Shown here: in pieces, positions 9,344 to 18,300 of the stretch
How positions within the stretch are numbered: the stretch's first letter is position 1
Layout of the letters: each line of letters begins with the position of its first letter
NCBI RefSeq assembly: GCF_900111405.1
Contig: NZ_FOHJ01000010.1
Coordinates: 1 to 64,000 of the forward strand
Length of the DNA: 64,000 nt
Direction: 5' to 3'
From: Salinibacillus kushneri
GTDB lineage: Bacteria > Bacillota > Bacilli > Bacillales > Alkalibacillaceae
Notes under the pieces: model-generated
What the model was told of the DNA's origin: nothing
Databases searched by the model: none
Seen by the model: the letters and a program-made list of their open reading frames with translations, nothing else
Translations under genes and position numbers: made by a program

Positions 9344-10309
9344 ATGCTTAAAACAGAGAAAGTATATCAAATAACCGTACCAACACCATTTCCGGTTGGC
9401 GATGTTCATATGTACCTATTAAAAGGTGATGTACTAACTTTAATCGATGCAGGTGTAAATACAGATGAAGCCTGGGAAACATTACATTATCAATTGAAAG
9501 AATTGGGTTATGATGTAAAGGATATTGAGCAGATTATTTTAACTCATCATCACCCGGACCATACTGGACTGGTTAGTCGCCTCGAGCATGTTCAGCAAAT
9601 TTATGCCCATCCTCTTGTTGAAAAATGGTTGACAAGGGATCAGGAATATTTTGATCGTTATTTTCAATTTTTTGAAGACTATTATCAGGCATGGGGAGTA
9701 CCTGAACATTTTCAGGACGTACTTAAAACCATGAAAAAAAATCGACATTTAGCGGGAGAAGGGGCGTTAACAGGTTATCTTCAGGAACATGATACATTAC
9801 CAGGTCATGAGGGATGGACCGTAATCGAAACCCCTGGTCATGCGCAAAGTCATTTATCCTTTTATCATTCTTATAATCACGATCTACTAGCTGGGGATCA
9901 CATGTTATATCATATCTCCTCCAATCCTTTATTAGAGCCGCCAATGGATAAAGGACAGCCAAGACCAAAGCCTATGTTACAATACCGAGAATCTATGCAA
10001 AAAATGCTGTCCTACGAAGTAAACCAGGTTTATCCGGGGCATGGTCCTTTGTTTCATAAAGTTGATTACTTAATAAAGGAACGTATTAATAAACAGGAAA
10101 AACGGGCAGAAAAAGTGTTTTCCTTTTTAGCAGACGGGCCATTAACTCCTTTTGAAGTTTGCCAAAAGCTATTCCCAAGAAAATTTGAATCCCAATTTGA
10201 GTTAACTTTATCTGAAACGATGGCCCAGTTAGATTATTTAGAATCCACTGGCAGGGTAAAAGTAGAGCGTAATGGTAATAGATTGACCTATATGCGAGTA
10301 AAACAGTAG
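9344..10309 (+). CDS. MBL-fold metallohydrolase (YqjP type)
   Basis: A 321-residue metallo-beta-lactamase fold protein. The metal motifs are THHHPDHTG, ETPGHAQSHLS, AGDHMLY and YPGHGP in order, the glyoxalase II-like set. A C-terminal winged-helix-like part (LADGPLTPFEVCQKLFP) follows, as in the YqjP/LACTB2-like group. The ATG at 9344 follows GGAGG; the upstream TTG is inside the ribosome site. It begins 93 bp after the peptidase and ends 12 bp before the short-chain dehydrogenase, so it probably forms an operon with the latter. Substrate unknown. Confidence 0.85.
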   Translation: MLKTEKVYQITVPTPFPVGDVHMYLLKGDVLTLIDAGVNTDEAWETLHYQLKELGYDVKDIEQIILTHHHPDHTGLVSRLEHVQQIYAHPLVEKWLTRDQEYFDRYFQFFEDYYQAWGVPEHFQDVLKTMKKNRHLAGEGALTGYLQEHDTLPGHEGWTVIETPGHAQSHLSFYHSYNHDLLAGDHMLYHISSNPLLEPPMDKGQPRPKPMLQYRESMQKMLSYEVNQVYPGHGPLFHKVDYLIKERINKQEKRAEKVFSFLADGPLTPFEVCQKLFPRKFESQFELTLSETMAQLDYLESTGRVKVERNGNRLTYMRVKQ

Positions 10310-10321
10310 GAGTTAGGTAAC

Positions 10322-11107
10322 ATGTTGAATGGAAAGAATATAGTTATTACAGGAGCTTCGAGCGGGATTGGCAGCAAGTTGTCATGGTATGTGGCTAAAA
10401 ATGGAGGAACACCTATCCTTGTAGCCCGTTCTCGCGAAAAATTAAATAAAATCGCCGCCGATATTCATCGTCAATTTTCCATTGATGCTGGTTACTATGT
10501 TTGTGATGTGGGTAATGAGGTTGAATGGCAACGCACGATGAACCAAATTGTTAAGGACTTTCAGCAAATTCATGTGCTCATTAACAATGCGGGGTTTGGT
10601 TTATTTCAACCTGTATCTAATATGACATTAGCGGACTTTGAAGGAATGTACCGGGTAAATGTGCATGCTTTAATTCAATCCTCACAATTTTTTGCATCAC
10701 ATATGGTTCAGTTTGGTGAAGGGCACATTATTAACATTGCCTCCCAGGCAGGAAAGATGGCCACACCAAAAGCAGCTGGATACGCGGCCACGAAGCATGC
10801 GGTTTTAGGATTTACACATGGTCTTCGTATGGAAATGGAGCAACAGGGGATTATTGTTACAGCAGTCAACTTAGGGCCTGTAAAAACAAACTTTTTTGAA
10901 ACAGCTGATCCGGATGGGGGCTACGCTCAGTCTGTGGATCGCATTATGTTAGATGCGGATAAAGTAGCCCGAAAAATTGTGCAAAAAATGAATACACCTG
11001 TACGGGAAATTAATTTACCTTTATGGATGGAGCTGGGAAGCCGAATCCATAAACTGTTTCCTCATGTAACGGAAAAGCTATTAAAAAGACAATTTCGAAA
11101 AAAATAA
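10322..11107 (+). CDS. Short-chain dehydrogenase/reductase (YqjQ type)
   Basis: A 261-residue classical SDR with a Rossmann nucleotide motif (TGASSGIG) near the N-terminus, NNAGFG near the middle and the catalytic YAATK pair. The NADP preference is suggested by ARSREK after the second strand. The C-terminus has no clear membrane segment. It starts 12 bp after the MBL gene and is followed by a strong terminator. The substrate is unknown; the order peptidase, MBL, SDR, coaA is conserved with B. subtilis as I recall it. Confidence 0.85.
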   Translation: MLNGKNIVITGASSGIGSKLSWYVAKNGGTPILVARSREKLNKIAADIHRQFSIDAGYYVCDVGNEVEWQRTMNQIVKDFQQIHVLINNAGFGLFQPVSNMTLADFEGMYRVNVHALIQSSQFFASHMVQFGEGHIINIASQAGKMATPKAAGYAATKHAVLGFTHGLRMEMEQQGIIVTAVNLGPVKTNFFETADPDGGYAQSVDRIMLDADKVARKIVQKMNTPVREINLPLWMELGSRIHKLFPHVTEKLLKRQFRKK

Positions 11108-11109
11108 CT

Positions 11110-11155
11110 ACAGAGAGGCTGCAAGTCGTATCACAATTTGCAGCCTCCCTGTATA
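11110..11155 (+). terminator. Terminator after the SDR gene
   Basis: Inverted repeat with arms of about 14 bp and one mismatch: CAGAGAGGCTGCAA (11111-11124) against TTGCAGCCTCCCTG (11138-11151). It is followed by TATAGTTTT and lies 3 bp after the SDR stop. Confidence 0.75.
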
Positions 11156-11242
11156 GTTTTCGTACAAATGAATCGATTCCGATTATTGAAACCAGCTAAC
11201 AAGTTATAGAATGCGACTACGTTCTTTATTTTGTTATGGGTC

Positions 11243-12172
11243 TTAGATTTTTCTAAGTTTAATGGTCTTAATGACATGATTATCTTCTTTTCTTAAAATA
11301 ATATCCGCCCGATTCTTGGTTGGTTTGATGTTCTTTTGTAAGTTTACACTATTGATGTTGTTCCAGATTTGGGTAGCTGTTATGGTTGCTTCTTCATCTG
11401 AAATGTTTGCATAGCGGTTAAAATAGGATTTTGGGTCCGCAAAGGCTGTAGAACGAAGCTTTTTAAATCGATCTACATACCATCTTAATAAATCAGCTTC
11501 ACTTGCATCGACATAAAGGGATAAATCAAAAAAGTCCGAAACGAATACACTGTGTTTGGATGGCTTAGGTGTCTGCAGAACATTAATACCTTCTACAATC
11601 ACAATATCCGGTTGTTCAATCGTATTGTACTGACCTGGAATAATGTCATAGGTTAAGTGTGAATAAATCGGGACTTTTACTTGTTTAGCTCCAGATTTTA
11701 ACTTAATTAAACAATCAACCAGTGCTCTTGTATTATAGCTTTCAGGAAATCCTTTACGATTCATAAGCCCTCTTTCTTCTAAAACCGCATTCGGATAAAG
11801 ATACCCATCAGTTGTAATGATTTCCACTTTTGGATGATTTGGCCATCTGGATAATAAAGCTCTGATAATACGGGCGGTTGTGCTTTTTCCAACTGCAACA
11901 CTTCCTGCAATGCCAATAATAAATGGTACTTTGTTCGTTTGTTTCCCAAAGAAGGTGTCTGTAATGGAATGAAGCTGTTGAGACCCGGTTATGTATAAAT
12001 TAAATAAGCGGGTTAGTGGCAAATAAATGTTTGAAACCTCTTCCATAGATAGCTGTTCATTGACACCTTGTAATTCCTCAATTTCAGATTCGGTTAAAGT
12101 CATCGGTGTGTTAAATCGGAGTTTAGCCCATTCCTCTTTCGAAAATGTCATGTAAGGTGAGTAGTTTTCCAT
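11243..12172 (-). CDS. coaA: Pantothenate kinase, type I
   Basis: ATP-dependent phosphorylation of pantothenate, the first step of coenzyme A synthesis. The 309 residues match type I bacterial CoaA. The Walker A motif [12 protein letters not shown] is at 87-98; further marks are [12 protein letters not shown] and IVEGINVLQ. The ATG start lies before a probable SigA promoter read leftwards at 12214-12241. It is convergent with the SDR gene and divergent from the Y-family polymerase. Type I enzymes are usually inhibited by CoA; this is family knowledge. Confidence 0.95.
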   Translation of the reverse strand: MENYSPYMTFSKEEWAKLRFNTPMTLTESEIEELQGVNEQLSMEEVSNIYLPLTRLFNLYITGSQQLHSITDTFFGKQTNKVPFIIGIAGSVAVGKSTTARIIRALLSRWPNHPKVEIITTDGYLYPNAVLEERGLMNRKGFPESYNTRALVDCLIKLKSGAKQVKVPIYSHLTYDIIPGQYNTIEQPDIVIVEGINVLQTPKPSKHSVFVSDFFDLSLYVDASEADLLRWYVDRFKKLRSTAFADPKSYFNRYANISDEEATITATQIWNNINSVNLQKNIKPTKNRADIILRKEDNHVIKTIKLRKI

Positions 12173-12213
12173 AAATATACCTCGTTTATCTATGTCATTT
12201 TTTTGTCAAATTT

Positions 12214-12241
12214 ATGATACTTGTAATCTATCATAATACAA
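12214..12241 (-). promoter_or_regulatory. Candidate SigA promoter of coaA
   Basis: On the minus strand the -35 is TTGTAT (12241-12236), followed by a 16-nt spacer and the -10 TATCAT (12219-12214). It is about 40 bp upstream of the coaA start. No other element in this strip fits better. Confidence 0.45.
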
Positions 12242-12310
12242 ACTTTGTTCATTCATCAACTACTTGATATAACGCTTACATAAAATTGGAAAAAACTACA
12301 CTTGATAAAC

Positions 12311-12324
12311 CGAACGTATATTCG
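12311..12324 (+). promoter_or_regulatory. LexA (SOS) box of the Y-family polymerase
   Basis: CGAACGTATATTCG matches the Gram-positive SOS box CGAAC-N4-GTTCG at all but one position of the ten fixed bases. A TATAAT -10 lies at 12336-12341, so LexA bound here would cover the -35 region. DNA damage would then induce the polymerase gene that starts 40 bp downstream. Confidence 0.75.
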
Positions 12325-12364
12325 CATAATAAACATATAATGATTTACGAAGGAGCGGTTTTTT

Positions 12365-13645
12365 ATGGGCAATCCAGCCATTGATTATAGTGCTTTTCCA
12401 GAGCGTAAAATTTTATGTATCGATATGAAAAGCTTTTATGCAAGCTGTGCTGCTGTAGCTCGTGGACTTAATCCGTTAACCTGTCATCTTGCTGTTGTTG
12501 GAAATACAAATCGGCCTGGAAGTGTTATTTTGGCTGCATCTCCTGCTTTAAAAAAAGATTTTGGGATCCGAACAGGCAACCGGCTATTTGAAATTCCGGA
12601 TGACCCGCGAATTGTGGTTGTGACCGCAGAAATGAAGATGTATTTGGAAATCTCTGTGGAAATCACGCGTCTGTTCCATCACTTTGTTCCAAAAGAGTCC
12701 ATTCACACCTATAGTGTGGACGAAAGCTTCCTGGATGTGACGGGGACAGAAAAAATGTGGGGAAGTGCAAAGGAATTGGCCGAGCGGATTAAAGATGAAT
12801 TACTTGAGACGTTCCAAATTCCATCGGCTGTAGGAATTGGACCTAATATGCTAATGGCAAAGCTATGCCTGGATTTAGATGCGAAAAAAGCAGGAACTGC
12901 CGAGTGGACCTATAAAGATATTCCATCAAGGCTTTGGCCGGTTTCACCATTGAGCCGGATGTGGGGAATTGGCTCAAGATTGGAGAAGCGATTAAATCGT
13001 ATGGGGATTACAAATGTATGTCAGCTTGCCCATTATCCCCTTGAAAAGTTAGAGAAGACATTTGGGGTAATGGGAAATCAGCTGTTTTATCATGCCAATG
13101 GTGTAGATTTATCTGAATTAGGAGCTCCGATATTAGATGGCCAGATCAGCTTTGGGAAAAGTCAAATTTTACTGCGCGACTATACTAATCCTGAAGAAGT
13201 GCGTTATGTCCTCTTAGAGATGTGTGAAGAGGTAGCCAAACGAGCTCGGGAAAGCCGTAAAATTGGACGAACGGTAAGTTTAGGCATCGGGTATAGCAAA
13301 AATGAAGGGGGAGGCTTTTATCGTTCCCGAACGATGGATGAACCGACCAATATTACTTCCGATATCTTTTCGGTATGCATGCAGCTTTTTGAACAATTTT
13401 ATGAACAAAAAACGGTTAGAAAAATTTCCATTGCGTTATCCAATATTATGGAAGATGATTACATTCAACTGAGTCTATTTGATAAGGATCGTGAGAAAAA
13501 ACGGGCATTGGCGTATACAATGGATGGAATTCGAAATAAATATGGAAGTGCTTCTTTATTAAGAGCTGTTTCCTATACGAAGGCCGGGACTGCTGTCCAT
13601 CGAAGCGGACTTGTTGGAGGCCATTATGCGGGTGAAAATCATTAG
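12365..13645 (+). CDS. Y-family (translesion) DNA polymerase, YqjW/UvrX type
   Basis: An error-prone polymerase of 426 residues. The catalytic acidic residues are D20 (CIDMKSFYAS) and D119-E120 (SVDESFLDVTG). Helix-hairpin-helix residues WGIGSRLEKRLNRMGI lie at 200-215. QLSLF at 368-372 is a textbook beta-clamp binding motif. The serine-rich little-finger surface suits the UmuC-like YqjW group rather than DinB. ATG follows GAAGGAG. An SOS box upstream supports damage induction. B. subtilis has a small partner gene (yqjX) next to it; none is evident here. Confidence 0.93.
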   Translation: MGNPAIDYSAFPERKILCIDMKSFYASCAAVARGLNPLTCHLAVVGNTNRPGSVILAASPALKKDFGIRTGNRLFEIPDDPRIVVVTAEMKMYLEISVEITRLFHHFVPKESIHTYSVDESFLDVTGTEKMWGSAKELAERIKDELLETFQIPSAVGIGPNMLMAKLCLDLDAKKAGTAEWTYKDIPSRLWPVSPLSRMWGIGSRLEKRLNRMGITNVCQLAHYPLEKLEKTFGVMGNQLFYHANGVDLSELGAPILDGQISFGKSQILLRDYTNPEEVRYVLLEMCEEVAKRARESRKIGRTVSLGIGYSKNEGGGFYRSRTMDEPTNITSDIFSVCMQLFEQFYEQKTVRKISIALSNIMEDDYIQLSLFDKDREKKRALAYTMDGIRNKYGSASLLRAVSYTKAGTAVHRSGLVGGHYAGENH

Positions 13646-13821
13646 GGAAGTGGCGTATTTAGATGACTGATTATTCCTGAAAAATCATATAGGGACGTTA
13701 TAGTAAAAAGCAATGTTCCTTTGGTAAATGTTCGAAATTTCCCCCAATTAAAACAATTTATTTAACCTTCGAATTTATATTGTGTTATGATGCTATATAA
13801 ATATAGGAAAGGGTGAAATCG

Positions 13822-14343
13822 ATGTCTATTGAAAGCGTCAAAGCTCATTTTAACCAATGGGATCGTAAGCAGGATGTGATGGAATTTGATACCTCTAGTG
13901 CAACGGTTGGGGAAGCCGCAGAAACCATAGGGGTTATACCGGCTCGAATTGCTAAAACGTTATCCTTCCGGGGGAAAGATGAAAAAGCTATTCTTGTTGT
14001 AGCAGCAGGAGATGCAAAAATTGATAACAAAAAGTTCCGTCAAACCTTTGGGTATAAAGCCCGTATGCTAAGTCCAGATGAAGTTTTAGAACAAACGGGA
14101 CATGCGATCGGTGGTGTTTGTCCATTTGGATTGAAACAGGAGCTTGATGTTTATCTGGATGTCTCGATGAAGCGATTTACAACAGTATTTCCGGCATGTG
14201 GCAGTACGAATTCGGCAATTAAGCTCACCATTTCAGAATTATATGAGTACTCTTTTGCTAAAGATTGGGTTGATGTATGTAAGGGCTGGGAAGAGACTAT
14301 AGAGGAGGAAGCCGTATCTGCTGCTCAACATGATTCGGAGTAA
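13822..14343 (+). CDS. YbaK/EbsC family aminoacyl-tRNA deacylase
   Basis: A 173-residue YbaK/ProX-like domain that hydrolyses mischarged tRNA, typically Cys-tRNA(Pro) or a related mischarged species. The conserved core is visible: KTLSFRGKDEKAILVVAAGDAKIDNKKF, then GGVCPFGL and the C-terminal FPACGSTNSAIKLT. The ATG at 13822 follows GGAAAGGG; an in-frame GTG at 13813 overlaps that site. It is a single gene with its own upstream region and a repeat-type terminator after it. Which tRNA it edits cannot be told. Confidence 0.85.
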   Translation: MSIESVKAHFNQWDRKQDVMEFDTSSATVGEAAETIGVIPARIAKTLSFRGKDEKAILVVAAGDAKIDNKKFRQTFGYKARMLSPDEVLEQTGHAIGGVCPFGLKQELDVYLDVSMKRFTTVFPACGSTNSAIKLTISELYEYSFAKDWVDVCKGWEETIEEEAVSAAQHDSE

Positions 14344-14668
14344 CCTAATACATAGTGTCCCCGGTTACTAAGAAAGAGAATAAAAGAAGAGGAAATAAAG
14401 GGGCTGGGACATAACAAAACAATCAACTCTAAAGAAGAACAATGAACGATTTAAGCGAAGTATATTTTCGGAGCGTGTTTATATACCAACCATCATTTCT
14501 ATTTCGTTCGGATGTTTCTTTAATAAAACACGTTTGTCCCAGCCTTATTTTGTTACATTTTCAAAATTACGAATGGAGCAGGAAACGTATTGAAAATACT
14601 AGTGCTTATTAAAAAACCTCTAGAGTCACTTCATTTAATAGATGTTGCAGTGCCGCCACCCCTCTACT
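14344..14668. repeat. GGCTGGGACA/TGTCCCAGCC intergenic element
   Basis: A 325-bp gap between convergent genes. A pair of 10-bp arms, GGCTGGGACA at 14402-14411 and TGTCCCAGCC at 14535-14544, encloses about 120 bp. The right part (TTTCGTTCGGATGTTTCTTT.. to the arm) recurs nearly unchanged at 53796-53838. Each arm has A- or T-rich flanks, so the element may end transcription in both directions. From memory, elements with this arm are scattered in Bacillaceae genomes. Nothing else is seen in the gap. Confidence 0.75.
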
Positions 14669-15589
14669 TTAACGATGTTTATCATATTGGATGGGCTTCG
14701 TTAACTCCTGGAGCTTTTTATATAAAGCATCATCCCATTTGTTTTGATCGGTATAGGTCAGATTAGTGTTTAGTTGGTCAACAGAGCTTGCACCAAATGA
14801 AGCAGTTGCCAGAGCCGGATGATGTAACACATAAGACAGGGCAAGGGCGTTTGGTGTCATATTTTCATTGGATAGGTTTAAAAAGCCTGATACGATTTCT
14901 TTTAGTTCTTCATAGCTGTAACCCAAATAGCCATTTTGTCCCTTCTTTTCGACCTGTTCTAATCCTTTTTGTGTAAGCATCCCTTTTGCCATAGGTCCCC
15001 GTGCAATTACGCTGATATGGTTTTGATGCAGCAGGTCTAATATATTTTCTTCAGGGCGGCGGTCGAGTAAACTATATTGCATCATGACATTTACAATATT
15101 AGATTTTTTCATATACTCCCGTATCACATTAGGACGGATAGATGAAATTCCATAATAACGAATGAGTCCTTCTTTTTTGAGCTCTTCAAAAGCCTCAATC
15201 GTTTCATCGATGGGGTCATCAATCGTTCCACCGTGCAGCTGATATAAATCAATATAATCTGTTTTTAATCTTTTTAAGCTCTCCTTGACTTCTTCTTTTA
15301 TGTAGGCTTTTGAAGGATCCCAATACCATCCTTCTTTACCAGGCTCGAAATGGTTTCCTACTTTTGTTCCGATTATGACCTGGTCGCGCCTTCCTTTTAC
15401 AGCTGAACCTACAATTGATTCATTCATACCCTGATCATATAAATCAGCAGTATCTAAATAATTAATACCGGCATCAAGGGCGTAGTCAATAATTTCAGAT
15501 GCTTTTTTTACATCTGTACCAAGAGACATACAGCCAAGTGAAATTTCTGATACAAACAAATCCGAAGTTCCAATTTGACGTTTTTTCAT
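14669..15589 (-). CDS. Aldo-keto reductase (YqkF type)
   Basis: A 306-residue NADPH-dependent TIM-barrel reductase. The catalytic tetrad can be seen: Asp and Tyr in LDTADLYDQG, Lys in VIIGTKVGNH, and His in DLYQLHGG. The ATG at 15589 follows AGGAGG; a TTG one codon earlier is less likely. It lies upstream of and divergent from nudF, as yqkF does relative to its neighbours in B. subtilis. The substrate is unknown. Confidence 0.9.
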   Translation of the reverse strand: MKKRQIGTSDLFVSEISLGCMSLGTDVKKASEIIDYALDAGINYLDTADLYDQGMNESIVGSAVKGRRDQVIIGTKVGNHFEPGKEGWYWDPSKAYIKEEVKESLKRLKTDYIDLYQLHGGTIDDPIDETIEAFEELKKEGLIRYYGISSIRPNVIREYMKKSNIVNVMMQYSLLDRRPEENILDLLHQNHISVIARGPMAKGMLTQKGLEQVEKKGQNGYLGYSYEELKEIVSGFLNLSNENMTPNALALSYVLHHPALATASFGASSVDQLNTNLTYTDQNKWDDALYKKLQELTKPIQYDKHR

Positions 15590-15710
15590 CAAATCCTCCT
15601 TTCCCTCTTTCTATTTATTCTAAAAAAGTAAAACTGCTATGACAAATCTTTTAGATGTATAAGAAGAAATGATACAGTAAAGAGGTATAAAAGAACGAGG
15701 AGATGGTAAA

Positions 15711-16256
15711 ATGAGAAAATTTGAAGAAAAAACGATTCGTTCAGAAACCATTTTTGAAGGGAAAATTATTGATGTTTTCCACGAGGATGTGGAGCTTCCT
15801 AATGGAAAAACTTCAAAAAGAGAAATTGTAAAACATCCTGGTGCAGTAGCTGTTATTCCGATAACAAAGGAGAACAAAATCGTAATGGTTGAGCAGTATC
15901 GAAAGCCTTTGGAGCGGAGCCTAGTTGAGATTCCAGCTGGAAAATTGGAAAAAGGTGAGGAACCGGAGAAATCAGCTATACGCGAACTGGAGGAAGAAAC
16001 AGGATATCGGACACCACAGTTAACTCATGTTACTTCCTTTTATACCTCACCTGGTTTTTCAGATGAGCTAATTCATATTTATGTAGCCAAGGAGCTTGAA
16101 AAAGTAGAAAACCCTGCATCACCTGATGAGGATGAATTTGTTGAATTAATGGAATGTACATTAGAAGAAGCGAACAAACTAGTAAAAGAACAAAGAATTT
16201 ATGATGCTAAAACAGCCTATGCAATGACTTATTTAACGGCACAAGGGATGGAATAA
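15711..16256 (+). CDS. nudF: ADP-ribose pyrophosphatase (Nudix)
   Basis: Hydrolyses ADP-ribose to AMP and ribose-5-phosphate. A 181-residue protein with the full Nudix box GKLEKGEEPEKSAIRELEEE at about residues 82-101 and a typical N-terminal strand region (ETIFEGKIIDVFHEDVELPN). The ATG has GAGGAGATG upstream. The next gene, yqxK, starts 3 bp after its stop, so the two are co-transcribed. A proline about 15 residues past the box (YTSPGF) fits the ADP-ribose subclass. Confidence 0.95.
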   Translation: MRKFEEKTIRSETIFEGKIIDVFHEDVELPNGKTSKREIVKHPGAVAVIPITKENKIVMVEQYRKPLERSLVEIPAGKLEKGEEPEKSAIRELEEETGYRTPQLTHVTSFYTSPGFSDELIHIYVAKELEKVENPASPDEDEFVELMECTLEEANKLVKEQRIYDAKTAYAMTYLTAQGME

Positions 16257-16259
16257 TCG

Positions 16260-17432
16260 ATGACATTTCAGGAATATTTTGTTGATTTACATGTACATAT
16301 TGGTCGAACGATATATGGTAAACCTGTTAAGATTACTGCTTCGAATTCGTTAACATTAACCAATATTTTATATGAAGCATCAGAACGCAAGGGTTTAAAT
16401 ATGATTGGAATTATCGATGGACATGTTCCTGAAGTTCAGGAAGAATTAGTAAAGCTTATGGAGAATGGTGAAGCCTATCCGCTTGAAGGCGGAGGAATAA
16501 AATATGGACAGGCCACACTCATTTTAGGATCTGAGATTGAAATCTATGATGAGAATTGTAAAGGTCCTATTCATGTGCTCTGCTTTTTTGGGACACTTGA
16601 AAAGATGCTAACGTTTACACAGTGGTACCAGGATAGGGTGAAAAATAGCACCCTTAGTTCGCAAAGGATATATGAAAATGCCCGGGGCCTGCAGGAAAAA
16701 GTAATCGAGCTTGATGGCCTGTTTATTCCTGCCCATATTTTCACCCCTTTTAAAAGTGTATATGGAAAAGGGGTAGAGAAAAGCCTAACTGAGATTCTTC
16801 ATCCAAAGTATATTGATGCTGTTGAGCTTGGATTAAGCTCTGATACAAGCATGGCTGATCAAATTTCTGAATTGCACAGCTATACCTTTTTAACCAATTC
16901 AGACGCCCACTCGTTACGAAAAATAGCAAGAGAGTATCAGAAAATAAAGTTGGAGGCTCCAACGTTTAATGAATTACGGCTGGCCTTGCAATCAAAAGGT
17001 GGCCGTACAATCGAAGCGAACTATGGGATGAATCCGCTGCTTGGAAAATACCATTCTACCGTGTGTGCAAATTGCTTACATCCAGCCACTTTTGGCGAAG
17101 CTTGTCCCCATTGTGGCCGTAAAAAAGTTATTAAAGGTGTTTCAGAGCGGATTCAAGAGCTGGCTGACTCAAATACGTATATGCCTGAAAGACCCCCCTA
17201 TATTCATCAGGTTCCTTTAGAATATTTACCTAAGCTTGGACCTAAAACGCTTGAAAATATGATAAAAAATATTGGAACGGAAATGTATATTCTTCATAAG
17301 GCAACAGATCAAGAATTACGAGAGGTCTGTTCTGAAACCATTGTTCAAATGATAAAAGAAATGAGAAAAGGAAACCTTTCCCTATTAGCAGGCGGTGGAG
17401 GGAAATATGGAAAGGTAAATACGGAAAAGTAA
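16260..17432 (+). CDS. Endonuclease Q family protein (YqxK type)
   Basis: A 390-residue PHP-domain protein of the EndoQ/YqxK family, whose archaeal members cut DNA at deaminated bases. The metal motif DLHVH is at residues 9-13. IGIIDGHVP, SEIEIYDE, PAHIFTP and NSDAHS follow as PHP strands. A zinc ribbon has C269, C272, C282 and C285. A helix-hairpin-helix-like C-terminus (LEYLPKLGPKTLENMIKNI) would bind DNA. It follows nudF by 3 bp. The 3' end and the bases just after it hold a near-duplication of a short AAATACGG segment. The activity is inferred from the family. Confidence 0.85.
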   Translation: MTFQEYFVDLHVHIGRTIYGKPVKITASNSLTLTNILYEASERKGLNMIGIIDGHVPEVQEELVKLMENGEAYPLEGGGIKYGQATLILGSEIEIYDENCKGPIHVLCFFGTLEKMLTFTQWYQDRVKNSTLSSQRIYENARGLQEKVIELDGLFIPAHIFTPFKSVYGKGVEKSLTEILHPKYIDAVELGLSSDTSMADQISELHSYTFLTNSDAHSLRKIAREYQKIKLEAPTFNELRLALQSKGGRTIEANYGMNPLLGKYHSTVCANCLHPATFGEACPHCGRKKVIKGVSERIQELADSNTYMPERPPYIHQVPLEYLPKLGPKTLENMIKNIGTEMYILHKATDQELREVCSETIVQMIKEMRKGNLSLLAGGGGKYGKVNTEK

Positions 17433-17552
17433 ATACGGATTATACTAAATAAAATCCTCTATTCAATTGGTCTATTTTCTTGCCTCTTTTCATAGAGTAG
17501 AACTAGCAAGAGATTAGATAGAGTTATTAAATCAATTGAACGGAGGATAAAC

Positions 17553-18194
17553 ATGGGGAAAAGAAAACAAATACGATCAAATATTCAAATAAGCGAATAC
17601 AGCAGTATCTATTTATTTGTATTTATATTGTTGTTAATCGGCATTGTGTTTGGTGCTATACTAGTGAATAGTATGAATTTTATTCAGAAGCAGGATTTAT
17701 TTTTCTACCTCCATCAATTTTTTGAGGACATCCAGGGGGATCGTCTTCTTCAAACAAAGGATTTATTTCAATCCAGCTTCTTTTATCATTTTAAATACAT
17801 TTTGCTCATTTTTATCCTTGGATTATCGATTATCGGAATTCCGATTATTTGGATTTTCATCTTTATGAAAGGAATTGTTATTGGTTTTTCGGTAGGATTT
17901 CTTGTCAACCAATTGGGATGGTATGGTCTACTAATGGCTACTGTTTCAGTCGCTCCGCAAAATTTGTTCATTATCCCTGCATATATCATAGCAGGTAGCT
18001 TTGGAATGATTTTTTCACTCCATTTAATCAGAAGACTTTTCTCTACCAGAATGCACAAGAAATCAATACGAAATCTTTTCACACAATATAGTACTGTTCT
18101 TCTTATTGTACTAGCCATTGCCTTAATTGGAACCTTAGTCGAAACATTTATTTCCCCTTATACGATGAGAATGGTGTCTCAATGGGTTTTATAA
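17553..18194 (+). CDS. spoIIM: Stage II sporulation protein M
   Basis: A membrane protein of the SpoIID-SpoIIM-SpoIIP engulfment machine, which remodels septal peptidoglycan. The 213 residues have about five hydrophobic segments (near 20-40, 80-100, 105-135, 140-160 and 175-195) and match SpoIIM (DUF95) in length. The ATG follows CGGAGG. Position between yqxK and fur is the B. subtilis order. In that species it is made in the mother cell under SigE; I did not find a clear SigE promoter here. Confidence 0.93.
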   Translation: MGKRKQIRSNIQISEYSSIYLFVFILLLIGIVFGAILVNSMNFIQKQDLFFYLHQFFEDIQGDRLLQTKDLFQSSFFYHFKYILLIFILGLSIIGIPIIWIFIFMKGIVIGFSVGFLVNQLGWYGLLMATVSVAPQNLFIIPAYIIAGSFGMIFSLHLIRRLFSTRMHKKSIRNLFTQYSTVLLIVLAIALIGTLVETFISPYTMRMVSQWVL

Positions 18195-18199
18195 TTCCA

Positions 18200-18241
18200 A
18201 ATTAAAATCATTATTCTTTGCAGATTATAATGATTTTAATT
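18200..18241. terminator. 15-bp inverted repeat between spoIIM and fur
   Basis: Perfect arms AATTAAAATCATTAT (18200-18214) and ATAATGATTTTAATT (18227-18241) with a 12-nt loop. It lies 5 bp after the spoIIM stop and could end that transcript, but the stem has only two G-C pairs and there is no T-run. Its right arm overlaps the PerR-like box and touches the fur -35, so it may rather be a regulatory site. Confidence 0.5.
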
Positions 18242-18269
18242 TGACACTTTTTACATGTCTGCTTATAAT
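18225..18269 (+). promoter_or_regulatory. PerR-like box and consensus SigA promoter of fur
   Basis: The -35 TTGACA (18241-18246) and -10 TATAAT (18264-18269) are both perfect and 17 bp apart. Directly upstream, TTATAATGATTTTAA (18225-18239) matches the PerR box TTATAATNATTATAA at 13 of 14 fixed positions. In B. subtilis fur belongs to the PerR regulon, so this site plausibly links Fur level to peroxide stress. Confidence 0.7.
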
Positions 18270-18300
18270 AAAAGTGGAATTACGAGGGAGGGAGATACCT

